NCBI GenBank assembly: GCA_942491385.1
Contig: CALOAF010000006.1
Span: forward strand, 155,673-219,672
Origin: UBA6170 sp942491385
GTDB lineage: Bacteria; Chloroflexota; Anaerolineae; Anaerolineales; Anaerolineaceae
Length of the DNA stretch: 64,000 bases
Direction: 5' to 3'
The notes beneath the pieces are model-generated. The model did not search any database. It was not told the DNA's origin and was given only the letters and a program-made list of their open reading frames with translations. Both the position numbers and the translations under genes were made by a program. How positions within the stretch are numbered: the stretch's first letter is position 1; each line of letters opens with the position of its first letter. Positions 43,594 through 52,729 of the stretch are shown here, piece by piece.

Positions 43594-45015
43594 TTAAGAA
43601 TTTAATTCATGCCAATGGACGGTAACACCATCACTGGCTTTGCAAACGTAGGTTTCGACGTCTTTACCGGTTATCATGTGGTATGAAGATTCCAATTCTT
43701 TTACAAATTCTTTTACATTCTCTTTTTTGACCAGCGAAATAATACATCCACCAAACCCAGCCCCGGTTAATCTAGCGCCATAACATCCTTGAATACTGGT
43801 AGCAATTGATACCAGTAAATCCAATTCAGGTGTACTTACTTCATACAGATCTCGCAAGGAAACATGGCTGGCATTCATCAAAGCCCCAAATTCGGACAAT
43901 TGATGATTAATTAATAAATCAATGGATTGGTTAACCCGAGCACATTCATGAACAACATGTCTTGCGCGTTTTTGTAATGTAGCCTCTAATTCGTTCTCAA
44001 GTTCTTCAAAATCTGATAGAGAAAGTTGACATAACTTTTGCACTTCAGGATATTTTATTTGGATTTTACGTAAAGCTTTTTCGCAGGACTCTCTCCGGTC
44101 ATTGTAAGCTGAAGTTGAAAGTGAGCGTGGAATTTTGGAATTCGTTATGACGATCGAGACTGAATCTGGAATTTCCACTGGAGTCCAGTTAAGATTGTTT
44201 GTATTAAAGAATAGTAGAGTATTCTTAATTCCGTTGGCTGAAGCAAACTGGTCCATCAGCCCACAATTTACACCAATATATTGGTTTTCAGCGTATTGAC
44301 ACATTTTTGCCAATTCCAGGTTATCCACATCCCAGGCACAAAGCTCGCGCATCAGTGCTGCAAAGGCAACTTCAACTGCAGCTGAAGAACTTAATCCGGC
44401 ACCCATGGGAATGTTAGAAGTGAATGACCCTTCGAAACCAGATATTTCCAAATTTTGTTCCGAAGCAGCCCAAAAAACGCTTGCCGGATACAAGCACCAA
44501 TTAGGCAGAGGGTTTCCATCAATATCAATTTTCTTCTCAATATCATCAATGTGAAATGAAATTGTTTGCGCCAAGTCCAAGGCAGTAATTTTTATAATCT
44601 GATCTTTGTGTTTATTGGCTCCTAAAAAAACATACCGGTCAATCGCTGCTGGCAGAACAGAGCCCCCGTTATAGTCGATATGTTCCCCTAACATATTAAC
44701 CCTTCCTGGTGCAATGGAGAGATACTGATATTGATCAAATGCCTCGGGTAAATCCATTTTTGTTCTCCACCCAAAAATTAATAGTTCTTTTTGTTTCCTG
44801 TTCAACTTCTTGATTTCAAATTCTTTTTTCATGGCAGAAGATTTGTCTTTGCAGGTTTCCCAATAAACTACTTTAATTGGTTTGTTCTGTTTGGTATAGC
44901 GAGAACCATTTCCTATTTTATGCTGATGGAATCGGGAATTAATATTTTTGGTCCAGCCGGTATAAAAAGCCTGATTTTCGCACAGAATCATATAACAATA
45001 AACAGGTTTACTCAC
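43594..45015 (-). CDS. galK: GIY-YIG domain fused in frame to galactokinase
   Basis: 473 residues in one open frame. Residues 1-86 are a GIY-YIG nuclease-like domain of the small YhbQ type (YMILCENQAFYTGW, then SRFHQHKIGNGSRYTK). Residues 87-473 are a full-length galactokinase: PGRVNMLGEHIDYNGG, the ATP loop PMGAGLSSSAAVE and the C-terminal GARLTGAGFGGC. Galactokinase makes galactose-1-phosphate. An ATG at 44757 exactly where galactokinase should begin has GGTGGAG (44765-44771) seven bases upstream, so galactokinase may also be made alone. The GTG start of the fused frame is right behind the tyrA stop. Confidence 0.85.
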   Translation of the reverse strand: MSKPVYCYMILCENQAFYTGWTKNINSRFHQHKIGNGSRYTKQNKPIKVVYWETCKDKSSAMKKEFEIKKLNRKQKELLIFGWRTKMDLPEAFDQYQYLSIAPGRVNMLGEHIDYNGGSVLPAAIDRYVFLGANKHKDQIIKITALDLAQTISFHIDDIEKKIDIDGNPLPNWCLYPASVFWAASEQNLEISGFEGSFTSNIPMGAGLSSSAAVEVAFAALMRELCAWDVDNLELAKMCQYAENQYIGVNCGLMDQFASANGIKNTLLFFNTNNLNWTPVEIPDSVSIVITNSKIPRSLSTSAYNDRRESCEKALRKIQIKYPEVQKLCQLSLSDFEELENELEATLQKRARHVVHECARVNQSIDLLINHQLSEFGALMNASHVSLRDLYEVSTPELDLLVSIATSIQGCYGARLTGAGFGGCIISLVKKENVKEFVKELESSYHMITGKDVETYVCKASDGVTVHWHELNS

Positions 45016-45018
45016 CCC

Positions 45019-46002
45019 TTATTTTTCTTTTCTTTTTCTTCCAAAACCAAATAAATTCCTGAAATAATCAGAACTGCGTGGGATGTCTTCATAACCTGGA
45101 ATTTTTTGCCAGGCTGCTACATCTCGTTCCTCAGACCAAATCTTTTGATTATCTTTGGAATCCTCATACCATTTTTGAATAGCTTGAAAGTCCTCCTTTT
45201 GTAGATAATCACGAATAGTTTTTAAGGAGATCATTAAATTGTCAATTGATCTGATTGTGTTTTCTTTATTCAGATATGCTGCCATACCAAAGTCTTCCCG
45301 TTCGTCAGTTTGGGTAATTAATTGGGTGATTGAATAAAAAGGAGCGTTTGTTAATTTGCGACCTTCTTTCCAGCCAGGTTGTTCCATAACAGCATGAATG
45401 TACGCTGAGGAAATTAATTTTGGTAAGTTTTCAGTGGCTGCCAGCAAGCCATCGACTTCATAAGGATCAGCGAATAGAACCTGAGTTCCCATATATTTCG
45501 CTAAATCCGTTACTAATTTAAAGGCTTCATTATTTGTACGAGAAGAACCTGTAATCACGATCAAAGCACGATGGAACAAATCATCATGGGCATGCTCCGG
45601 TGAATTATCCAGTTCATGGATGTAATCAGGATTAATGGTTGGGAATAAGGAAACAAAATATCGATTTTCAGGTAATTTTTCTTCGATATACTCCTTTATA
45701 TTGATTTTGATTGGAGATGTATCGATAAGGGTGGCATTAGGTTTTAGGAAGGGACAAATTGTATCAATCGTAATTTTTATCTCATCAACTGGATTGGCAA
45801 GAATGACAATATCTGCTTCTTCAACACAATCATTGATCTTTATTGCAATTTGATCGAATGCTCCCATTTCATACGCTTTTTTGGAAGTGGCAGGAAATCG
45901 ATCAAAACCGGTTCGATGGATTCCTTCTTTTTGATTTTTTAATGCCAGCCCGATTGAAGTTCCAATTTTTCCACAACCGATAACAGACAATCTGATGGTC
46001 AT
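45019..46002 (-). CDS. tyrA: Prephenate/arogenate dehydrogenase
   Basis: 327 residues. The N-terminal Rossmann motif is LSVIGCGKIGTSIGLAL, followed by a DIVILANPVDEI strand, and the all-helical C-terminal dimerisation domain of TyrA-type enzymes (PHA02 style PEHAHDDLFHRALIVIT then LFADPYEVDGLLAATENLP). It makes 4-hydroxyphenylpyruvate or arogenate-derived tyrosine. Similarity is moderate, and no ACT or chorismate mutase domain is fused. The start shares one base with the stop of the upstream protease gene (TGATG). It precedes the GIY-YIG-galK gene by three bases. Confidence 0.8.
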   Translation of the reverse strand: MTIRLSVIGCGKIGTSIGLALKNQKEGIHRTGFDRFPATSKKAYEMGAFDQIAIKINDCVEEADIVILANPVDEIKITIDTICPFLKPNATLIDTSPIKINIKEYIEEKLPENRYFVSLFPTINPDYIHELDNSPEHAHDDLFHRALIVITGSSRTNNEAFKLVTDLAKYMGTQVLFADPYEVDGLLAATENLPKLISSAYIHAVMEQPGWKEGRKLTNAPFYSITQLITQTDEREDFGMAAYLNKENTIRSIDNLMISLKTIRDYLQKEDFQAIQKWYEDSKDNQKIWSEERDVAAWQKIPGYEDIPRSSDYFRNLFGFGRKRKEK

Positions 46003-46649
46003 CAGAAACCTCCAATGAGAATTCTCAATAAGCCAGACAAAGCGGGATATAACACCATGCTGATTAAATCAATACCAACCATTGGTAAAACGAAAACTAA
46101 AGCAAGCAGAATAATGGGTCCATATTGTTTAATTTTGTTCCATCCCTGCCTTAAATTTTGGGGAAGGAAAAAGTCCAGTACCTTTTCACCGTCCAGTGGT
46201 GCCAACGGAATCAAATTAAAAAGCATCAAAGCCAGGTTGATGATGATAAATTCAATCACAAATTCGTATGCTGTAGGTATGAAATTTGAGGTTGATATTT
46301 GGTATTGAATCAAACCCAATCTTACAGGAATTGAGGCAACAATTGCCATTATTAGATTTGATAAAGGACCAGCCAGAGAAACCCACATAAATGCACTGGG
46401 TGAGCGGCGGTTAAGAACATAAGGATTAACCGGGACAGGTTTTGCCCATCCAAACCCAGCAACAAGCAAGAGCAGACTGCCAAACACATCGAGATGAACC
46501 AGAGGATTTAATGTCAATCTTCCATGATCTTTTGGTGTTTGATCTCCAAAATAATTAGCAGTCCAGGCATGTGAAAATTCATGTACAGTGAAGGCGATAA
46601 CCAGTGTGATTATTCGGATGATTAATTTTGAAACAGATAGACCCAGCAT
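46002..46649 (-). CDS. Short site-2 protease (M50B) membrane metalloprotease
   Basis: 215 residues with about five or six helices. HEFSH (H23-H27) is the zinc motif near the N-terminus, and NLIPLAPLDGEK (about residue 127) carries the third ligand Asp. It is the compact single-domain form, common in thermophiles and Chloroflexota, distinct from the larger protein at 7069-8286. It is the first gene of a leftward group with tyrA and galK, and divergent from the DUF951 gene. Confidence 0.9.
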   Translation of the reverse strand: MLGLSVSKLIIRIITLVIAFTVHEFSHAWTANYFGDQTPKDHGRLTLNPLVHLDVFGSLLLLVAGFGWAKPVPVNPYVLNRRSPSAFMWVSLAGPLSNLIMAIVASIPVRLGLIQYQISTSNFIPTAYEFVIEFIIINLALMLFNLIPLAPLDGEKVLDFFLPQNLRQGWNKIKQYGPIILLALVFVLPMVGIDLISMVLYPALSGLLRILIGGF

Positions 46650-46683
46650 TTTTTACCTAGAATTGTGATTATATCATGGGTGG

Positions 46684-46689
46684 TATAAT
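46684..46689 (+). promoter_or_regulatory. -10 box placed for a leaderless DUF951 transcript
   Basis: TATAAT at 46684-46689 ends seven bases before GTG 46696. A TTGTGA at 46663-46668 gives a 15-bp spacer. If used, transcription would begin at or next to the start codon. Confidence 0.55.
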
Positions 46690-46695
46690 CGTAGC

Positions 46696-46905
46696 GTGTT
46701 GCCAGAAATTCGTTTACATGACCGGGTAATTCTTCGAAAACCTCATCCTTGCGGCGGTTATGAATGGGAAGTGGTTCGACTTGGGGCGGATATTGGACTG
46801 GTTTGCTGTCAATGTGGTAGGAAAGTTTTGCTTTCCAGAAGGGAATTAGCCAGGCGCATGAAATCATATTTAAAAAATGAGTTGGATCGACCCAATGATG
46901 CCTAA
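46696..46905 (+). CDS. DUF951-family small zinc-ribbon-like protein
   Basis: 69 residues of the DUF951 family. VILRKPHPCGGYEWEVVR and LVCCQCGRKVLLSR are its conserved parts; the Cys residues form a likely metal site. The function of the family is unknown, but it may bind nucleic acid. GTG 46696 has no ribosome binding site; a TATAAT lies just upstream. The end overlaps the start region of the glycosyltransferase gene by about 11 bases. Confidence 0.8.
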   Translation: MLPEIRLHDRVILRKPHPCGGYEWEVVRLGADIGLVCCQCGRKVLLSRRELARRMKSYLKNELDRPNDA

Positions 46906-48048
46906 AAAACCCAGTATATTATTTTTATTTTCTGATACCGGTGGGGGACATAGAAGCGCAGCAGAAGCTATTATCGAAGCGATCCATACAGAATATCCTG
47001 AGCAATTTGATATTAAAATGGTTGATTTTTTTCGAGAATATGCTCCTTTGCCCTTAAATTTTGCCCCGGAGATCTATCCTCACTTATCCCGCTATCCAAA
47101 GATGTGGAAATTAGGTTATGAAGTAAGCAATGGTACGCGCAGGATTCGAGCTTTTTATGATGTGATGTGGCCATATTTACGGAGAGCTGTGCATCATTTG
47201 CTTAAAGAAAACCAGGTTGATCTGATTGTTTCAGTCCATCAATTGGTCAATATCCCCTTGTTACGATCACGCTTAAAAACAAATATCAGGTTTGTTACAG
47301 TGGTAACTGATTTAGTTTCCACACATTCAGCCTGGTATCATCCAGGGGCTGATTTGGTTATTGTACCTACTATCCCAGCCAGGGAAAAAGGATTACTAAG
47401 TGGATTGCCAAATGATAAAATAACGGTAATTGGGCAACCAATCGCAGAAAAATATATCAGTCAAAAACTAACGAAAGATGAATTAAGAAAAAAATTAGGT
47501 TGGGATTCTGATCTGCTTACTGTACTTTTAGTGGGCGGGGGTGAAGGGATGGGAAATCTTGAGAGACATGCTATCACGCTCAACCAATCTCATTTACCCA
47601 TTCAATTAATGTAGTGGCAGGCCGAAATCAAGCATTAAAATCAAAACTAGAGAACCAAAGTTGGAATATGCCAACAAAAATCTTCGGATTTGTAAAGGAA
47701 ATGCCGGAATTTATGCAAGCTTCAGATGTGTTGGTCACCAAAGCCGGTCCAGGCACAATCAGTGAGGCGTTTATTGCTGGATTACCTTTGATTCTGTACA
47801 GTAAGATGCCTGGTCAAGAAGACGGAAATATAGGATATGTAACCAATCAAGGGGCAGGCATTTGGGCACCAAATCCTGATCACATGGTAGAAATATTACA
47901 GAATTGGTTAACCCATCCAGATGAATTAAATAACGTGGCAAAACGATCGAAACAATTATCGAAACCAAATGCATCCAGAGATATTGCCAAAGCGCTAGAA
48001 AAACAAGTACGAATCTCTATCGAAAATAGAAACGAGAAAAGTGTATAA
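46895..48048 (+). pseudogene. MGDG-synthase-like glycosyltransferase gene interrupted by a frameshift
   Basis: The protein starts like GT28 family diacylglycerol glycosyltransferases (FLFSDTGGGHRSAAEAI, and SVHQLVNIPLL). At 47609-47612 the frame ends as QLM-stop (TAG 47612-47614). One added base restores LI-VVAGRNQALKSKLE and the rest: the donor-sugar motif SDVLVTKAGPGTISEAF, GLPLILYSKMPGQE and a normal end at 48048. The two halves are therefore one gene with a 1-bp deletion, natural or from sequencing. If functional, it makes glycolipids by adding a hexose to diacylglycerol at the inner face of the membrane. ATG 46895 is the likely start. Confidence 0.82.
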
Positions 48049-48056
48049 TCATTTGT

Positions 48057-48551
48057 ATGCCAATACTCGACCCATTCAGCCTGGAATTTTTTAGTAAAAG
48101 TGGTGAACAAACACGACGATTGGGTACTCGTCTCGGTTCTGCCTTATTAGTTGGGGATGTTATTTGTTTGGCAGGTGATTTAGGTTCTGGCAAAACAACA
48201 TTTACGCAAGGGATTTCAAAAGGTTGGGGGTCGCTTGATAATGTTACAAGCCCAACATTTGTTCTGGTAAACCAATATAAAAAACCTGAAGGTGCAATTC
48301 TTTTTCACATGGATGCATATCGATTAGAAAATGCGGAAGAAGCATTTGCGCTTGATATTGAGGATATGTTTCAAAGTGGGGCACTGGTGATTGAGTGGCC
48401 AGACCGGATAAAGGCAGCATTACCTGATGAATACCTTTGGATAGATTTATCCTGGGTGGATGAATTTCAAAGAAGAATGGTTTTCACTCCGGTAGGAGAT
48501 CGCTACAGGTCGTTGTTAACAGCTTTTCGACAAAAAGCTTTTGGAGGTTGA
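48057..48551 (+). CDS. tsaE: tRNA t6A37 biosynthesis ATPase TsaE
   Basis: 164 residues. Walker A is GDLGSGKTTFTQG (about residues 40-52); NVTSPTFVLVNQY and HMDAYRLE are the other conserved elements. TsaE drives turnover of the TsaB-TsaD complex that adds threonylcarbamoyl to A37 of tRNAs. No ribosome binding site is visible; TATAAT at 48044-48049 ends eight bases before the ATG, suggesting a leaderless mRNA. It heads a group with tsaB, rimI and the DNA glycosylase gene. Confidence 0.93.
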   Translation: MPILDPFSLEFFSKSGEQTRRLGTRLGSALLVGDVICLAGDLGSGKTTFTQGISKGWGSLDNVTSPTFVLVNQYKKPEGAILFHMDAYRLENAEEAFALDIEDMFQSGALVIEWPDRIKAALPDEYLWIDLSWVDEFQRRMVFTPVGDRYRSLLTAFRQKAFGG

Positions 48552-48557
48552 TTCTAA

Positions 48558-49223
48558 ATGTTACTGGCTATTGATAGTTCAACGCAAACAGTAGGAATTG
48601 CATTATTTGATGGTTCCCAAGTCATTGGAGAAATCATCTGGCAGACCAGAAGTCACCATACGGTTGAATTATCACCAGCTATTGATGAGCTATTTAAGAA
48701 ATGTGGTATCAGTTATGATCAATTAAAAGGTCTTGCTGTCGCAGGCGGTCCAGGTTCATTCACATCCTTAAGGATTGGCTTTGCGATTGTCAAAGGTTTG
48801 TCTTTGTCATTACATATCCCCGCTGTCGCCATTCCTACGCTCGATGTCCTGGTGGCTGCACAACCATTACGAGACATTCCCATGTACGCTCTACTACAGT
48901 CCGGAAGAAATCGATATGCAATTGGAAAATACAATTATCATGTCAAAGGCTGGTTGCCCGAAGGTGAGATATTTATCAAAAAAATTGACGAAATATCCGA
49001 AATGGTGACATCACCGACATTACTTTGTGGAGAATTACTTACCGATGATAGGCACTTTTTATTGAAAAATAATAAAAATTTTGTACTCGCATCCCCGGTA
49101 CAATCACTCAGAAGACCTTCTTACCTGGCCTACCTGGCGTGGCGAAAAATTAAATCAGGGAAAGTAGAAGACGTTCGATTATTATCTCCACTCTATATTC
49201 ACATAGCAAATCCGATACCTTGA
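48558..49223 (+). CDS. tsaB: tRNA t6A37 biosynthesis protein TsaB
   Basis: 221 residues of the ASKHA fold. ILAIDSSTQTVGIALFDG and the GGPGSFTSLRIGFAIVKGLS segment are diagnostic. TsaB is the partner of TsaD in the threonylcarbamoyl transferase; TsaD is not in the window. GGAGG lies before the ATG. It follows tsaE after six bases and precedes rimI. Confidence 0.93.
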   Translation: MLLAIDSSTQTVGIALFDGSQVIGEIIWQTRSHHTVELSPAIDELFKKCGISYDQLKGLAVAGGPGSFTSLRIGFAIVKGLSLSLHIPAVAIPTLDVLVAAQPLRDIPMYALLQSGRNRYAIGKYNYHVKGWLPEGEIFIKKIDEISEMVTSPTLLCGELLTDDRHFLLKNNKNFVLASPVQSLRRPSYLAYLAWRKIKSGKVEDVRLLSPLYIHIANPIP

Positions 49224-49238
49224 TCAGGGAGATTTCAT

Positions 49239-49748
49239 TTGAAGCTTCAAATTAGACAAATGGAATTAAAGGATTTAGCAATTGTTAAGGCGATTGATAA
49301 ATTAGCTTTTCCAAAGCCTTGGCCTGAAAATGCATTTCAATACGAGATTGAAAATAATACAAATTCAAGATCATGGGTCGGAGAAATCCAGAATGGTCTT
49401 AAACCTGAACTGATAGCTTTTGTTGTAATTTGGATTATATTAGACGAAGCACATATTGGTACGATAGCCATTCATCCTCATTTTCAACAAAGAGGATTAG
49501 GACAGCAATTCTTAGCATTTATATGCATGCAGTTAGTCTCAGAAAAGATGACAAAAATTTTTTTGGAAGTAAGAAAATCCAATAAATATGCCTTGAATTT
49601 ATATCAAAAGTTTGGATTCACAATAGATGGTGAAAGGAAACATTATTATCGTGATAATGGCGAAACCGCTGTCTTAATGAGTGCTTCAATAAATGAAAAT
49701 GATTTTTATGAAAAATTTCTTCTGGAAAATGCAATTAACGATGAATAA
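49239..49748 (+). CDS. rimI: Ribosomal-protein-alanine N-acetyltransferase RimI
   Basis: 169 residues with a GNAT fold: HIGTIAIHPHFQQRGLGQQFL contains the acetyl-CoA-binding R/QxxGxG/A loop, and EVRKSNKYALNLYQKFGF is typical of RimI. It acetylates the N-terminus of ribosomal protein S18. The start is TTG 49239 with AGGGAGA six bases upstream. The tsaE-tsaB-rimI order is widely conserved. The length is slightly longer than usual because of a short C-terminal extension. Confidence 0.9.
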   Translation: MKLQIRQMELKDLAIVKAIDKLAFPKPWPENAFQYEIENNTNSRSWVGEIQNGLKPELIAFVVIWIILDEAHIGTIAIHPHFQQRGLGQQFLAFICMQLVSEKMTKIFLEVRKSNKYALNLYQKFGFTIDGERKHYYRDNGETAVLMSASINENDFYEKFLLENAINDE

Positions 49749-49768
49749 CCAGAAAGGAGATTAAAATA

Positions 49769-50416
49769 ATGAAAGACCTAGCGGATGTCGCAAGTTTGGT
49801 TTCAAAATGTCAAATTTGTACATTACATCATTCAAGAATTAAATCGGTGCCTGGCGAAGGACCTGAAGATGCGAATATTTTGTTTATAGGAGAGGGTCCA
49901 GGATTCCACGAAAATCAACAAGGAAGGCCATTTGTTGGCCAGGCAGGAAAATTTTTAGATGAGTTGCTATCTGTGGCTGGATTAAACCGGGAAACAGTTT
50001 TTATCACAAATGTAGTAAAATGTCGCCCACCAGGAAATCGCGATCCACAACCTGAAGAATTGGAGGCTTGTTCGAAATTCCTCGACAGACAAATAGAATT
50101 AATAAATCCAGAAATCATTGTAACATTAGGTCGTTTTTCAATGGCAAAATTTTTTGGTCTGGTTAAGATCAGTCAGATTCATGGAAGCATGAAGAAAACC
50201 GGGGAAAGATATATTGTTGCGATGTACCATCCAGCAGCAGCTTTACACCAACCTGCATTAAAAAATACTTTATTAAGTGACTTCGCAAAACTAAAGAACT
50301 ATATGATACAAGTCAAATCAGAAAATGAAACAAATGAAATACACAACCAAAGGGACAATCCAATTGCGGTTGAAGTGGAAGATGAAGAAAAACCAACGCA
50401 ATTGTCTTTATTTTAA
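49769..50416 (+). CDS. Family 4 uracil-DNA glycosylase (iron-sulfur)
   Basis: 215 residues. The four [4Fe-4S] cysteines are visible: CQIC (C14, C17) and KCRPPGNRDPQPEELEAC (near 88 and 104). The catalytic loop GEGPGFHENQQGRPFVG and the MYHPAAALHQ loop near the end fit the thermophile-type UDGa family. It removes uracil from deaminated DNA. AAGGAGA precedes the ATG. A variable acidic C-terminus ends in QLSLF, a PCNA- or beta-clamp-like motif, which may recruit the sliding clamp. Confidence 0.92.
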   Translation: MKDLADVASLVSKCQICTLHHSRIKSVPGEGPEDANILFIGEGPGFHENQQGRPFVGQAGKFLDELLSVAGLNRETVFITNVVKCRPPGNRDPQPEELEACSKFLDRQIELINPEIIVTLGRFSMAKFFGLVKISQIHGSMKKTGERYIVAMYHPAAALHQPALKNTLLSDFAKLKNYMIQVKSENETNEIHNQRDNPIAVEVEDEEKPTQLSLF

Positions 50417-50432
50417 ATTTAGTGAGGGATAA

Positions 50433-51749
50433 ATGGATTATAAACAAAAATTGATTGAAAAATTTGTAAAAAAAGAAGCAAAAATTGCGATTCTTGGTAT
50501 GGGATACGTTGGCCTTCCGTTAGCTGTTGTATTTGCTGAAGCTGGTTTTGATGTAACTGGGATCGACCCTATTAAGGAAAAAATCGATCTATTGAATAAA
50601 GGAGAAAGTTATATCATTGACGTTCCTAGTGAAAAAGTGCAGAAATTAGTTAGCGAGAACCGTTTGCATGCTACCACTGATTTTTCAGTCATCGAAAATA
50701 TGGATGCTGTTTCAATTTGTGTTCCAACCCCTTTAAGAAAAACTGGAGATCCTGATTTATCTTTTATCGTTTCAGCGACAGAATCACTTTCTCAATATAT
50801 GCATCCCGGTTTGGTTATCGTTTTAGAATCCAGCACTTACCCGGGTACTACACGTGAAATGGTACTACCACTTTTGGTGGATTGTTGTGAATTTAAAGTA
50901 GGAGAGGATTTCTTCCTGGCATTTTCTCCCGAGAGGGTTGATCCTGGACGGAAAGATTGGACGACGATCAACACGCCTAAGGTGATTGGGGGAATCACTG
51001 AGGATTGTTCTGAAGTTTCCGCAAAATGGTATGCACAAGCACTTGAAAAAGTTGTTCCAGTAACTTCCACTGAAGTTGCCGAAATGGCAAAATTACTAGA
51101 AAACACGTTTCGAATGATTAATATTGGCTTGGTAAATGAATTGGCGATTATGTGTGATCGTCTGAAAGTTGACGTATGGGAAGTGATTGAAGCTGCGGCG
51201 ACCAAACCCTTTGGCTTTATGAAATTTACACCTGGACCTGGATTGGGAGGGCATTGTATTCCTATAGATCCATTATATTTATCATGGAAACTAAAATCAC
51301 TGAACTACAATGCGAGGTTTATTGAGCTTGCTTCGGAAATTAATACCAATATGCCTCGTTTTTTAGTCAGCAAAGTGCAGGATGCCCTTAATGAAGTTGG
51401 CAAACCTGTCAGGGGAAGCGATATATTGGTGCTCGGTGCGGCTTATAAACCTGACATTGATGATATTCGTGAATCGCCTGCATTGGATGTGATTCATCTC
51501 TTAGAACAAAAAGGCGCAATAATTAGTTACCATGATCCTTATGTGCAACATATTTATCATGAGGGATGGGAATTGGAATCCATACCCGATCTTAATCATG
51601 GAATAGAAAAAGCTGATTGTGTTGTGATTGTCACCAATCATAAAGTTTATGATTATGCTGAGATCCTAGAAAAATCTAATTTAATCGTGGATTCCAGAAA
51701 TGCAATTGGAGAAATTGGAAGAAAAAACCCCAAGGTGGTAAGACTGTAA
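50433..51749 (+). CDS. UDP-sugar 6-dehydrogenase (UDP-ManNAc/UDP-GlcNAc type)
   Basis: 438 residues. The Rossmann motif IAILGMGYVGLPLAVVFAEA and the catalytic cysteine in GPGLGGHCIPIDP identify a nucleotide-sugar dehydrogenase of the WecC/WbpA branch. It oxidises a UDP-N-acetylhexosamine or UDP-glucose C6 to a uronic acid for surface polysaccharide. It begins the polysaccharide locus. Its stop overlaps the epimerase ATG. Confidence 0.93.
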   Translation: MDYKQKLIEKFVKKEAKIAILGMGYVGLPLAVVFAEAGFDVTGIDPIKEKIDLLNKGESYIIDVPSEKVQKLVSENRLHATTDFSVIENMDAVSICVPTPLRKTGDPDLSFIVSATESLSQYMHPGLVIVLESSTYPGTTREMVLPLLVDCCEFKVGEDFFLAFSPERVDPGRKDWTTINTPKVIGGITEDCSEVSAKWYAQALEKVVPVTSTEVAEMAKLLENTFRMINIGLVNELAIMCDRLKVDVWEVIEAAATKPFGFMKFTPGPGLGGHCIPIDPLYLSWKLKSLNYNARFIELASEINTNMPRFLVSKVQDALNEVGKPVRGSDILVLGAAYKPDIDDIRESPALDVIHLLEQKGAIISYHDPYVQHIYHEGWELESIPDLNHGIEKADCVVIVTNHKVYDYAEILEKSNLIVDSRNAIGEIGRKNPKVVRL

Positions 51750-52729
51750 TGGCTCACTATATTGTTACTGGTGCTGCAGGGTTCATTGGTCAACGGGTTT
51801 CTGAATTATTAATGGCTGAAGAGCATACAGTTTACGGCATTGATAATTTGAATGATGCGTATGATGTGCGTATAAAAAATTGGCGATTAAGCCAATTAAA
51901 ACTTAACAAATTATTCCAATTCAAACAATTAGATATCAGTGAATATGAAACTCTTAAAAATTGGGTAAGTACGATTGATGGATCAGTCGATGCGATTATT
52001 AATCTTGCTGCCCGAGCGGGTGTACGCCAATCGGTAGAAAATCCCTGGGTTTATGTAAATACAAATGTGGTTGGGAATTTAAATCTATTAGAAATTGCTA
52101 GACAATTGAAGATTAATAAGTTTATTTTGGCATCAACTTCGAGTTTATATGGAGAAAATCCACCTTTACCAACCCCCGAAACAGCAGAGAGTGATCATCC
52201 TTTGCAACCTTATGCAGCCAGCAAAAAGGGGGCTGAAGCTTTGTGCCATTCTTATCACTATCTATATGGAATCGATACAACTGTATTTCGTTACTTTACC
52301 GTCTACGGCCCGGCAGGAAGGCCTGATATGGTCATGTTCAGATTGGCAAAATGGATTGCTGAAGGACAACCAGTTTATATCACTGGGGATGGTAATCAAT
52401 CACGAGGATTTACTTATATTGATGATATTGCTCGGGGGACAATTCTTGGTCTTAAAGAATTAAACTACTCCTTGATTAATCTTGGTGGTCACGAAGTTAT
52501 CACTATTAATGAATTGGTTCGCATTTTGGAGGAAAAAATTGGAAAAAAAGCCAATATCCGATATATAGAGCAACATAAAGCGGATGTGATGCAGAATTGC
52601 GCCAATGTTGAAAAAGCAAAACAGATTCTCAGTTGGGAACCGAAAGTAAATTTAGAGCTAGGAATAACGAATTTAGTAAATTGGTATTTACGAGAAAGAG
52701 ATTGGGTCAGCCAGGTCGCGACACCATGA
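51749..52729 (+). CDS. NAD-dependent sugar epimerase (UDP-glucuronate 4-epimerase-like)
   Basis: 326 residues of the extended SDR family. IVTGAAGFIGQRVSELL binds NAD, and STSSLYGENPPLP with YAASKKGAE gives the catalytic Ser and Tyr-x3-Lys. NLAARAGVRQSVENPWVY is typical of uronate epimerases. It acts just after the dehydrogenase, probably inverting C4 of the same UDP-uronic acid. The TGA stop overlaps the next ATG. Confidence 0.9.
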   Translation: MAHYIVTGAAGFIGQRVSELLMAEEHTVYGIDNLNDAYDVRIKNWRLSQLKLNKLFQFKQLDISEYETLKNWVSTIDGSVDAIINLAARAGVRQSVENPWVYVNTNVVGNLNLLEIARQLKINKFILASTSSLYGENPPLPTPETAESDHPLQPYAASKKGAEALCHSYHYLYGIDTTVFRYFTVYGPAGRPDMVMFRLAKWIAEGQPVYITGDGNQSRGFTYIDDIARGTILGLKELNYSLINLGGHEVITINELVRILEEKIGKKANIRYIEQHKADVMQNCANVEKAKQILSWEPKVNLELGITNLVNWYLRERDWVSQVATP

